Assembly (NCBI GenBank): GCA_023228225.1
Contig: JALOBO010000101.1
Span: 1-5,613, forward strand
Direction of reading: 5' to 3'
Length of the DNA: 5,613 bases
From: Clostridia bacterium
GTDB lineage: Bacteria > Bacillota > Clostridia > Christensenellales > UBA1242
Shown here one piece after another: positions 1 to 4,644 of the stretch (its first letter is position 1; each line of letters begins with the position of its first letter). Both the position numbers and the translations under genes were made by a program. The notes beneath the pieces were generated by a model, which ran no database searches, had not been told where the DNA came from, and saw only the letters and a list, made by a program, of their open reading frames with translations.

Positions 1-2
1 TT

Positions 3-665
3 GCAGAAAAAGTAGAGTCTATTGCTGAAAAAATAATGATGGCATATGCTGATAGAGTAATTGTTGTAGACGCTGAGATGAGTGAACAGATAGAAAACGA
101 TCTAATACTTCATAATTACCCTGAAGGCTTAACATGGAAGCTTAGAAGTGGTGTAAACTTCGGATATGTGGGCATTATCAATCACAGGAAAATACCTGAG
201 TCTGTAGAGATAATCAATAAACTAGCTAAGCATATTCCTGAGATAAGTTATAAGATTGCAGGTATGGCATTTGATAAAAGCGATCTGCCGGAAGACAATA
301 ATAACATTCACTATTATGGTGTTATACCTCATAACACTATTCAGGAGTTTCTTGCAGATACCTCATTTGGATTCTGCTTATATGATAAAAAGCCCAGGTA
401 TGAAACTGCAAGGTCCACAAAAACATTTGAGTATATTATGAGTGGTATTCCTGTGATTGCCAGTAGGACAGTAGGGAATCAGTTTATTGAAGATAATAGT
501 TATGGGATTTTGATAGATCCTGATAATATAGAAGAGTCAGTCAGGGCAGTACTTGAGGCAATACCCAAGTGTGTCGAATACTCTCTCAACTGCAAAAATG
601 CAAAGTTTGGGTGGGAAGAAGAAGAGCTACTAAGTCTTTATGAGAGTCTGGAGAAAGAGTCATGA
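3..665 (+). CDS. GT-B glycosyltransferase (GT4-like), 3' part
   Basis: The frame is open to the left edge, so this is the C-terminal 220 residues of a longer gene. The first Met in the window (position 36) is internal, because ten coherent codons precede it and read into the same helix. Visible marks are those of the C-terminal nucleotide-sugar-binding half of a GT-B enzyme: a strand ADRVIVVD near the start, FGYVGIINHRK opening the second Rossmann domain (about residue 52), a middle stretch ending IHYYGVIPH, and KTFEYIMSGIPVIAS at about residues 140-154, the acidic donor-binding motif of GT4 enzymes. Such enzymes move a sugar from a nucleotide-sugar to a glycan or lipid at the cytoplasmic face of the membrane. 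Sugar and acceptor cannot be told. The stop TGA overlaps the next start (ATGA, 662-665), which suggests translational coupling. Confidence 0.88.
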   Translation, partial: AEKVESIAEKIMMAYADRVIVVDAEMSEQIENDLILHNYPEGLTWKLRSGVNFGYVGIINHRKIPESVEIINKLAKHIPEISYKIAGMAFDKSDLPEDNNNIHYYGVIPHNTIQEFLADTSFGFCLYDKKPRYETARSTKTFEYIMSGIPVIASRTVGNQFIEDNSYGILIDPDNIEESVRAVLEAIPKCVEYSLNCKNAKFGWEEEELLSLYESLEKES

Positions 666-766
666 CACACGATGAATTATGTGATTCTGTAGAGCGGTGC
701 AGATACATACCCTTTGCAGCTTTTGTAGTTGCTTTCGCAATAATTACACTAAGGTGGGTAAAATGA
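662..766 (+). CDS. 34-aa single-span membrane peptide, coupled between two glycosyltransferases
   Basis: This small ORF fills the gap between the two glycosyltransferases exactly. Its ATG shares ATGA with the stop of the upstream gene (662-665) and its TGA shares ATGA with the start of the downstream gene (763-766). A weak ribosome site, GGAG at 650-653, precedes it. The peptide has an acidic N-terminus with two Cys (residues 7 and 13), then a hydrophobic stretch of about residues 16-30 (YIPFAAFVVAFAIITL), and a basic RWVK end. That is the layout of one membrane helix with the C-terminus probably in the cytoplasm. I do not recognise a family. It could anchor or organise the flanking transferases at the membrane, or be a leader whose translation feeds ribosomes to the next gene. 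Reality rests on the double overlap and the membrane helix, not on homology. Confidence 0.6.
   Translation: MTHDELCDSVERCRYIPFAAFVVAFAIITLRWVK
751..757 (+). promoter_or_regulatory. Shine-Dalgarno site fixing the start of the second glycosyltransferase
   Basis: AAGGTGG lies 5 nt before ATG 763. An in-frame upstream ATG at 697 would add 22 residues, but that segment reads poorly as protein, overlaps the 34-aa ORF and has no ribosome site. The start at 763 gives MKILHVGNT, a normal first strand of a GT-B fold. Confidence 0.75.
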
Positions 767-1653
767 AGATTCTTCACGTGGGAAATACTGCAGGTGTTGC
801 AACTGCGTTAAGAGATAATGAGAGAGAGTCAGGGCATATTTCCAATATAGTAATCAATAGGACTAACCCTTTCAATTACCCTGTAGATTATAGCTTACCT
901 ATGAGTGGAAAAAACATTCACTCACTAAAAAATTTATTTAAATACCTTAAATTATGCTATAAGGTTGACAGAGTCCATTATCATAAACCTCCTGTGCAGT
1001 CCTGTGCAGATATGGCATTGCTTAAGCTGTTAGGGAAAGAGATAGTAATTCATTATCATGGGACAGATATAAGAGGGAAAGGACAACCATGGAAGCACAA
1101 AATACTAACTAATAAAGTCTTTGTGTCTACTCCTGATTTGTTGCAGTGGGCACCTGGTGCAACATGGCTCCCAAATTGTACTCTTTGGCATGGGTTAAGT
1201 AAAATTAATCGAAATGATGGTAGAATAATAATTGGACATGCCCCAACAAACAGATTATACAAAGGTACAAAATATTTTCTGGAAGCAATGGACCAGCTCA
1301 AGAAAAAGTATCCAAACGTAGAATGCCTGTTAATTGAAAACAAACCCCATAAAGAAGCAATGCAATTGATTCAAACCTGTGATATAGTTGTTGATTCTGT
1401 TGGTTTTTATGATAAAAGGCAAGTTGGGTGGTATGGAGTTCTTACAAACGAAGCTCAACAGATGGAAATTCCATGCTGTACATGGATTAAACCAGAACTT
1501 GAGCACTTCCTACAACAGCCTTGTGGAATTATGAGTGTAACAATAGAGAATATTACACAAAAATTAGAAGAATTAATAGTGGATAAGAACCTGAGAATAG
1601 AGCTTGGCAAACAAGGGTTAAAATATGTTAAAAAGGTACATGATAATAAATGA
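763..1653 (+). CDS. GT-B glycosyltransferase (GT4-like), complete
   Basis: The gene encodes 296 residues, starting with MKILHVGNTAGVA, the first beta strand and glycine loop of a GT-B N-terminal domain. HYHGTDIRG at residues 97-105 is the HGxD-type motif common in GT4-like enzymes. The C-terminal donor domain opens around residue 156 with IIIGHAPTNRLYKGTKYF. CDIVVD and GWYG (222-225) are followed by NEAQQMEIP (229-237), which sits where GT4 enzymes carry the E-x7-E donor-binding motif. At 296 aa it is short for the family (usually 350-400), with a trimmed N-domain. It probably acts at the cytoplasmic face of the membrane on a lipid-linked or protein glycan; donor and acceptor are unknown. It is coupled by ATGA to the 34-aa peptide and followed at once by the ribosome site of the secreted-protein gene. 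The in-frame ATG at 697 was rejected as the start. Confidence 0.87.
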   Translation: MKILHVGNTAGVATALRDNERESGHISNIVINRTNPFNYPVDYSLPMSGKNIHSLKNLFKYLKLCYKVDRVHYHKPPVQSCADMALLKLLGKEIVIHYHGTDIRGKGQPWKHKILTNKVFVSTPDLLQWAPGATWLPNCTLWHGLSKINRNDGRIIIGHAPTNRLYKGTKYFLEAMDQLKKKYPNVECLLIENKPHKEAMQLIQTCDIVVDSVGFYDKRQVGWYGVLTNEAQQMEIPCCTWIKPELEHFLQQPCGIMSVTIENITQKLEELIVDKNLRIELGKQGLKYVKKVHDNK

Positions 1654-1658
1654 GGTGG
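1652..1658 (+). promoter_or_regulatory. Strong Shine-Dalgarno site serving a TTG start
   Basis: GAGGTGG begins inside the TGA stop of the glycosyltransferase and ends 4 nt before TTG 1663. It is what supports the non-ATG start. The first in-frame ATG (1684) lies within the signal peptide and has no ribosome site. Confidence 0.7.
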
Positions 1659-1662
1659 TAGT

Positions 1663-1995
1663 TTGAAAGTAAAGTATACACTTATGCTATTAATTTGGCT
1701 TGTCTGTGTGTCTGTAGCAGGCTATGCTGCAACACAGAGCATGCATGAGGACTATTATAAAACAGGCACGCTAAACTGGCAAAATATGGGCTACTACAAC
1801 AAACATGCTGCTCTATTTGTCAATGTTGATAATGAAGGTGTAAATAGCACATATTACTGGATTGGACAAACTACAGAAATAGCTGGGTTATCCCATGGGG
1901 ATAAAGTAAGCATAAGGCTTGCTTACCATGAAACACAGTGCAGATATTACGTAGTAGATATTGTAAAATTAGGCGGTGGAGCAGGTGAAGCTTAG
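1663..1995 (+). CDS. Small secreted protein with signal peptide, unknown function
   Basis: The product is 110 residues and starts at TTG behind a strong ribosome site. Residues 1-22 form a clear signal peptide: KVK, a hydrophobic core of about 6-19, and AGYA before a likely cleavage near residue 22. The mature part (about 88 aa) is rich in Tyr and Trp and looks like a small beta domain, with strands such as AALFVNV, TYYWIG, DKVSIRLAY and YYVVDIVKL. I do not recognise a family; an OB-like or beta-sandwich fold is a guess. N61-S-T is a potential N-glycosylation sequon, of interest beside two glycosyltransferases. The protein may be exported to the cell surface or virion, or bind sugars there. 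Its 3' end overlaps the acetyltransferase gene by about 11 nt, so the two are probably coupled. Confidence 0.8.
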   Translation: MKVKYTLMLLIWLVCVSVAGYAATQSMHEDYYKTGTLNWQNMGYYNKHAALFVNVDNEGVNSTYYWIGQTTEIAGLSHGDKVSIRLAYHETQCRYYVVDIVKLGGGAGEA

Positions 1996-2389
1996 GGTTA
2001 TAAAAACTTTAGTCAGGAAAAGAGTAAAAAATATTACAGACATAGCGAAGTGCCTTAACAAAAGGCTCCCACTTCGTTTAGTGTTTTTGTGTGATGTGGA
2101 TATTGATTCTATACCTAAGGGTACTTTCTTTGGGCACCCGTTCGGCATTTGCATAAATGCAGGTACAGAGATAGGACAAGGCTGTGATATTAGGCACGGC
2201 GTAACATTAGGAAAGGTAAATCCTAAAGGCAATCCTGAAAAGATTACAATTGGGAATAATGTTTTCATAGGTTGTAATGCTTCTGTGTTGGGAAATGTAA
2301 AAATAGGTAGTAATGTAATTATTGGAGCTCATGCATTAGTCCTTAAGGATGTTCCTGACGGGCTGAAAATTAAAGGACTGTGGAAATAG
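1985..2389 (+). CDS. Serine acetyltransferase-like hexapeptide-repeat acyltransferase
   Basis: The product (134 aa) is a left-handed beta-helix acyltransferase of the CysE/WcaB-like group. After a basic helical N-terminus comes FGHPFGICINAGTEIGQG, then RHGVTLG, ITIGNNVFIGCNASVLGNV and IGSNVIIGAHALVLKDVP: regular hexapeptide turns with I/V at each corner. The His in GHPFG matches the catalytic His of serine acetyltransferases. The second His of true CysE (in the DRHPKI loop) is replaced here by NPEKI, and the large N-terminal domain is missing. Acetylation of a sugar or glycan therefore fits better than cysteine synthesis, in keeping with the glycosyltransferases upstream. The C-terminus is short (GLKIKGLWK) and lacks the usual GNPAK tail. 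I prefer GTG 1985, with GGTGGAG just upstream; GTG 1976, in the same frame, is the alternative. It is the last gene of the operon. Confidence 0.85.
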   Translation: MKLRVIKTLVRKRVKNITDIAKCLNKRLPLRLVFLCDVDIDSIPKGTFFGHPFGICINAGTEIGQGCDIRHGVTLGKVNPKGNPEKITIGNNVFIGCNASVLGNVKIGSNVIIGAHALVLKDVPDGLKIKGLWK

Positions 2390-2396
2390 TTAAATA
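2390..2396 (+). promoter_or_regulatory. Archaeal TATA-box-like promoter for the Lys-tailed protein gene
   Basis: TTAAATA begins one base after the stop of the acetyltransferase. Transcription would start about 25 nt on, near 2418-2422, leaving a leader of about 45 nt before ATG 2467. The match is good, but AT-rich sequence gives such boxes by chance. Confidence 0.5.
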
Positions 2397-2466
2397 CTTA
2401 AACAGCGTTTAGTTATGTAGTAAGTTAATCGAAAGTAAAGTAAACTACTTAATGGTGGTATAATAT

Positions 2467-2796
2467 ATGATGTGTAGAAAAGTAACAGACAAGGCTTCAA
2501 AGATTTTAGCTGACGGACTCAAAAAATCAGGTATAACTGGAATGAAAGAGTATGTGCAGGGCATAGAAAAGGACATGTGTGAAAATGATATATTTAGTGC
2601 AACACGTAGAACTATTCCACTGCTGAGATGGTCTAAAAGACATGGAATGGACGCTTATGCAGATAAGTTAGAGATGTACCTGAATGATAGGGATGAGGAG
2701 AGTCTTAAAGCCACAATGTTAGAAATGCAGAAAGATGTAAAATCGCATATTTCAAAGAAAAAGAAAGTGTCTTCAAAGAAGAAACTTAACGCATAA
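2467..2796 (+). CDS. Small helical protein with Lys-rich tail, unknown function
   Basis: This 109-residue protein is preceded by GGTGG at 2454-2458, 8 nt before ATG 2467; a second ATG follows directly at 2470. It is predicted by eye to be almost entirely helical and soluble: charged helices around residues 5-37, 41-58, 60-73 and 75-94, with no membrane span. It ends in a basic tail, KKKKVSSKKK (97-106). Such tails are common in proteins that touch nucleic acid or acidic surfaces, so a DNA-binding or virion-packaging role is possible. Nothing in the sequence proves this and I do not recognise a family. It has its own promoter-like box and stands alone, followed 8 nt after its stop by a long inverted repeat. 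Confidence 0.78.
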   Translation: MMCRKVTDKASKILADGLKKSGITGMKEYVQGIEKDMCENDIFSATRRTIPLLRWSKRHGMDAYADKLEMYLNDRDEESLKATMLEMQKDVKSHISKKKKVSSKKKLNA

Positions 2797-2803
2797 ATCA
2801 TTT

Positions 2804-2864
2804 GTAGTGTGTTTGTACCAAATTACACTCTTTTCTTTGCATTTCCAAGGTACAAACACACCAC
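2804..2864 (+). repeat. 16-bp inverted repeat with 29-nt T-rich loop
   Basis: The arms 2804-2819 (GTAGTGTGTTTGTACC) and 2849-2864 (GGTACAAACACACCAC) pair at 15 of 16 positions, with 13 in a row next to the loop; the mismatch is 2806/2862. The loop carries a pyrimidine-rich tract (CTCTTTTCTTTGC, 2828-2840). No T-run follows the second arm, so it is not a standard intrinsic terminator for the + strand. The T-rich loop could itself be an archaeal terminator, or the arms could bind a dimeric regulator or recombinase upstream of the next gene. The structure is certain; the role is not. Confidence 0.85.
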
Positions 2865-2897
2865 CCACTTAAAACAAATTGAATGGCGAGGCTTAGA

Positions 2898-3089
2898 ATG
2901 GCTTGTACTCCTACTGATAACGAAAATAAAGTTAAATATACGCTTGTGGATAAATTCTTTCTACTGTACGGCACAGGAACAACAATTCATGCACTTTTCT
3001 TTCAAGATCCTAACAGTCTGGTTTACCTTGTGGAAGTCCTAAGTGCATTTTATATGGTTTATCTTGCACTCAAGGATAAGAATGATTAA
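2898..3089 (+). CDS. 63-aa probable membrane protein, unknown function
   Basis: The start at ATG 2898 is chosen because GAGG at 2888-2891 lies 6 nt upstream; the earlier in-frame ATG at 2883 has no ribosome site and would add MARLR. The protein has a polar N-terminus (residues 1-19), a moderately hydrophobic stretch about 20-35 (FFLLYGTGTTIHALFF), and a clear membrane helix about 41-58, ending in KDKND. One or two spans are possible; with two, both ends would lie on the same side. No family is recognised. A weak TATA-like TTAAAA at 2869-2874 could give a nearly leaderless transcript, otherwise it is read through from the upstream gene past the inverted repeat. It converges on the small basic genes across a shared terminator. 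Confidence 0.65.
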   Translation: MACTPTDNENKVKYTLVDKFFLLYGTGTTIHALFFQDPNSLVYLVEVLSAFYMVYLALKDKND

Positions 3090-3122
3090 AAAGTAATGAT
3101 TAGAAAAATAATTAAAAAGAGT

Positions 3123-3140
3123 GCTGAGTTTTGACTCAGC
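3123..3140. terminator. Bidirectional hairpin terminator between convergent genes
   Basis: GCTGAGT (3123-3129) and ACTCAGC (3134-3140) form a perfect 7-bp stem with a 4-nt loop. On the + strand it is followed by TTATTTCTTCTT. On the - strand it directly follows the TAA of the 54-aa gene and runs into TCTTTTTAATTATTTTT (within 3099-3120), the stronger direction. Confidence 0.82.
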
Positions 3141-3305
3141 TTATTTCTTCTTGTCACCTTTAACTACTCTAGCATTTTTATTGCTGAACTGTTTATTTAG
3201 ATTATCTGCATATGCCGTAGCCTGTGTTTTGGAAGTAAACTCTAAATTAGTACGTACACGTTTCTTTCCACTTGCGCTGTTAAATGATACTTCATAAAGT
3301 GCCAT
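3141..3305 (-). CDS. 54-aa basic protein, unknown function
   Basis: The start is the ATG at 3305-3303, set by AAGGAGAT (3320-3313) 7 nt upstream; a longer in-frame reading from 3377 would swallow this ribosome site and is rejected. The product opens with a probable beta hairpin (ALYEVSF, KKRVRTNLEF), then a helix (about residues 25-40, SKTQATAYADNLNKQF), a short strand ARVVK and a Lys end GDKKK. It is strongly basic, without Cys or membrane span, and fits a compact beta-beta-alpha-beta fold, perhaps nucleic-acid-binding. It is the second gene of a - strand pair, 22 nt after the stop of the 74-aa gene. The two share a near-identical leader and a similar helix pattern, so they may be distant paralogs. 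No family is recognised. Confidence 0.75.
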   Translation of the reverse strand: MALYEVSFNSASGKKRVRTNLEFTSKTQATAYADNLNKQFSNKNARVVKGDKKK

Positions 3306-3327
3306 GTTTGTTATCTCCTTATACTGT

Positions 3328-3552
3328 TTATTTCTTATACGAGTTAAACTTCTTTTTGTGTGCTGCAATAAGCACATCTGCCTTAACCTTTGACCTTACA
3401 AATTTCATACTGTTTGAAATGTGCTTGTACACACCATTTTTCTTAGTTATTCCCATGTTTCCTATTACAACATAACCGATGAGTGCCTTCTTTGAATATA
3501 TTTCGGCTGTGTACTTGTCGCCATTTGGTGCTTTAAACGAATAGTTTGTCAT
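3328..3552 (-). CDS. 74-aa basic protein, unknown function
   Basis: The start at ATG 3552-3550 is supported by AAAGGAGA just upstream (3568-3561), 8 nt away; the reading that begins at 3609 would place this ribosome site inside the coding region. The product begins NYSFKAPNGDKYTAEIY, a beta hairpin, continues with hydrophobic GYVVIGNMGI, then GVYKHISNSMKF and a helix with SKVKADVLIAAHKKKF, ending NSYKK. It is strongly basic with no Cys. The hydrophobic stretch is too short for a membrane span and more likely a buried strand. It is the first gene from the - strand side of the symmetric promoter at 3612-3640, so it is probably expressed early or strongly. A DNA- or RNA-binding regulator of the divergent promoter is possible but unproven. 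No family is recognised. Confidence 0.75.
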   Translation of the reverse strand: MTNYSFKAPNGDKYTAEIYSKKALIGYVVIGNMGITKKNGVYKHISNSMKFVRSKVKADVLIAAHKKKFNSYKK

Positions 3553-3611
3553 ATGTGTGATCTCCTTTGTATTGTTAGTACCCTCTTCTATAGTATAATA
3601 TGCAGGCAAAA

Positions 3612-3619
3612 TATATAAA
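3612..3619 (-). promoter_or_regulatory. TATA box for the two small basic genes
   Basis: Read on the - strand this is TTTATATA, an excellent archaeal TATA box. Transcription should begin near 3589-3592, leaving a leader of about 36 nt ahead of ATG 3552 that contains the AAGGAGAT ribosome site. It is the mirror partner of the + strand box at 3633-3640. Confidence 0.65.
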
Positions 3620-3632
3620 TCTATTGAACAGA

Positions 3633-3640
3633 TTTAAATA
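3633..3640 (+). promoter_or_regulatory. TATA box for the membrane-protein operon
   Basis: TTTAAATA matches the archaeal TATA box. Its centre is about 36 nt before ATG 3673, so transcription should start near 3660-3663, giving a leader of about 10 nt that just contains the ribosome site AGGTGAT (3663-3669). Confidence 0.68.
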
Positions 3641-3672
3641 CTTTCAACACCTATTACTATACAGGTGATAAA

Positions 3673-4083
3673 ATGAAATCAGAACTAACAGTATTAGGAC
3701 TGTTCAGCTTAATTTCTCCAGTTGCCGCAGAGATGACAACCACGGACATAAACACTGTTTGGATGCTCCTTGCAATGGGAATAGTGTTCTTTGTCATTGG
3801 TTTGTTTACATGGGGATCTGGAGGAGTTACAGCTTTATCCGTCGGAACAACATTAATACCCGCAATAGTCAGCTTTAAAATATCTAACCTGTTTATTGAC
3901 GGGACTCTGACAACCACAGAAAGATTTTTAAGCTCAACTAATGAAGTTATAGTATCAACTGAGGTAATACGGAATAGTGCCGTATCACAGGTATTTCAAC
4001 TTATAGGTATCGTTATTAGCATAACAATTTTGTTACAAATATATCAATTCGTAAAAGAGAGCAAGGTAGTGGAGGAAATATGA
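3673..4083 (+). CDS. 136-aa multi-span membrane protein, unknown function
   Basis: AGGTGAT at 3663-3669 sits just before ATG 3673. The 136 residues start with a hydrophobic segment ending SPVAAE (about 5-20), which could be a cleavable signal peptide (VAA at 17-19) or a first span. Next come a helix about 29-46 (VWMLLAMGIVFFVIGLF), a Gly/Thr-rich hydrophobic stretch about 49-68 (GGVTALSVGTTLIPAIVSF), a polar loop of about 40 residues rich in Ser/Thr, and a last helix about 107-126 before a charged tail KESKVVEEI. It probably spans the membrane three times or more, with a Thr/Ser-rich exposed loop. I recognise no family. It is first of three overlapping membrane-protein genes; its TGA overlaps the next ATG (4080-4083), and GGAGG inside its last codons serves that gene. 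Confidence 0.82.
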   Translation: MKSELTVLGLFSLISPVAAEMTTTDINTVWMLLAMGIVFFVIGLFTWGSGGVTALSVGTTLIPAIVSFKISNLFIDGTLTTTERFLSSTNEVIVSTEVIRNSAVSQVFQLIGIVISITILLQIYQFVKESKVVEEI

Positions 4084-4352
4084 AACAGAAATTTGCAACC
4101 ACGTTAGATTGGGGCTTTTTAATTTCGCTTGGTGCTATAGCTGCAATTGCCCTGACTGACGTGCTCTCGCCAGGAGTGGAAATATTGGCTTATATTACAG
4201 CTATTGTTTATTGCATATGCTATTGCAAATACGCATACATAAAAGTAATAACTGAAAATCCTGTATTCCTGCTTGATGTTGAGAGAGATCTAAAAGAAGC
4301 AGCAGCCAAGATAAAGAAAGGAAAAGGTGGTAAGAATGAGCTCAATGAGTAA
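4080..4352 (+). CDS. 90-aa two-span membrane protein with basic tail
   Basis: The start at ATG 4080 overlaps the stop of the upstream gene (ATGA) and has GGAGG at 4071-4075, 4 nt before it. Two membrane helices are clear: residues about 11-29 (WGFLISLGAIAAIALTDVL) and about 33-50 (VEILAYITAIVYCICYCK), joined by a very short turn SPG, so the two form a tight hairpin. The turn is probably outside and both ends in the cytoplasm. The C-terminal third is a charged helix ending in KIKKGKGGK, suited to contact nucleic acid or acidic lipid inside a cell or virion. Three Cys lie at the end of helix 2 (45, 47, 49). No family is recognised. It overlaps the next gene by 17 nt, which points to coupled expression in fixed proportion. 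Confidence 0.82.
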   Translation: MKQKFATTLDWGFLISLGAIAAIALTDVLSPGVEILAYITAIVYCICYCKYAYIKVITENPVFLLDVERDLKEAAAKIKKGKGGKNELNE

Positions 4353-4593
4353 GATAGTACCAATAATTTGCTTAATGGCTGTAATTATGGTAGGCATGAG
4401 TTACATGTATGGTGTACTCAGCGCGAATGATGAAAATATAAATGTTACAGGCACAGCATATGAACAGTCATATGAAAGCAACACAGCAATACAGAGCGCA
4501 ACCTCTAACCTGTTTACTCCTATAGCTGCCATACTAGGCATTATGATGCTAATTTTCGGTATTTCCGCACTAAAAAACAAGAGAAGATACTGA
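4336..4593 (+). CDS. 85-aa two-span membrane protein; candidate virion membrane protein
   Basis: ATG 4336 is preferred because AGGTGG (4325-4330) lies 5 nt upstream; an in-frame GTG at 4327 falls inside that ribosome site, and ATG 4345 is a weaker option. The product has a hydrophobic helix at residues 7-28, a polar loop of about 30 residues (29-58), a second helix at 59-79 (LFTPIAAILGIMMLIFGISAL) and a short basic end KNKRRY. By the positive-inside rule the loop is outside, and it holds a possible N-glycosylation site, N36-V-T. A small double-helix hairpin with basic tail is the layout of structural proteins of some archaeal spindle-shaped viruses, but hosts also make many such proteins, so this is a hypothesis. 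The first helix might instead be a signal peptide cut after VLSA. Its stop codon lies in the terminator stem. Confidence 0.82.
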   Translation: MSSMSKIVPIICLMAVIMVGMSYMYGVLSANDENINVTGTAYEQSYESNTAIQSATSNLFTPIAAILGIMMLIFGISALKNKRRY

Positions 4594-4619
4594 GAGTGCC
4601 GTGACTCTCAAACTTTTTT
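4591..4619 (+). terminator. Hairpin terminator of the membrane-protein operon
   Basis: TGAGAGT (4591-4597) pairs perfectly with ACTCTCA (4604-4610) around a 6-nt loop, followed by AACTTTTTTATTTATT. The stem begins with the TGA stop codon itself. Confidence 0.8.
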
Positions 4620-4644
4620 ATTTATTCTGTTTTTGAAAAAAGTT
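4611..4644. terminator. T-rich inverted repeat ending the convergent - strand gene
   Basis: AACTTTTTT (4611-4619) and AAAAAAGTT (4636-4644) are perfect inverted copies with a 16-nt spacer. On the - strand, T6 follows the TAA stop of the HNH-like gene at once; archaeal termination needs only such T-runs. On the + strand it extends the T-tract of the upstream terminator. Confidence 0.6.

Larger units (their letters stand above)
3612..3640. promoter_or_regulatory. Near-perfect palindrome holding both divergent TATA boxes
   Basis: Centred on G3626, 12 of 14 base pairs match across 29 bp; the mismatches are 3615/3637 and 3623/3629. The two TATA boxes are its outer arms and the 13 bases between them (TCTATTGAACAGA) are themselves nearly symmetric. 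A dimeric repressor on the centre would block TBP/TFB on both sides. Confidence 0.65.

Noticed and set aside
697..762. 22-residue N-terminal extension of the second glycosyltransferase
   Set aside because: No ribosome site, poor protein sequence, overlap with the 34-aa ORF; ATG 763 has AAGGTGG and gives a normal GT-B first strand.
1969..2268. - strand ORF of 99 aa opposite the acetyltransferase
   Set aside because: Antisense to clear hexapeptide repeats; no support of its own. The - strand ORFs at 586-777, 1056-1343 and 3657-3917 and the + strand ORFs at 256-441 and 4770-4973 were rejected likewise as shadows of real genes.
2417..2447. Possible hairpin in the leader of the Lys-tailed protein gene (GTAGT / ACTAC)
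   Set aside because: Five base pairs with a loop above 20 nt; too weak to call a riboswitch or attenuator.
2809..3042. + strand ORF of 77 aa across the inverted repeat
   Set aside because: It reads through the hairpin and most of it lies in another frame of the 63-aa membrane-protein gene, without a ribosome site.
3284..3475. + strand ORF of 63 aa opposite the two basic genes
   Set aside because: Antisense to two ORFs that both have strong ribosome sites and a shared promoter and terminator; it has no promoter or ribosome site of its own.
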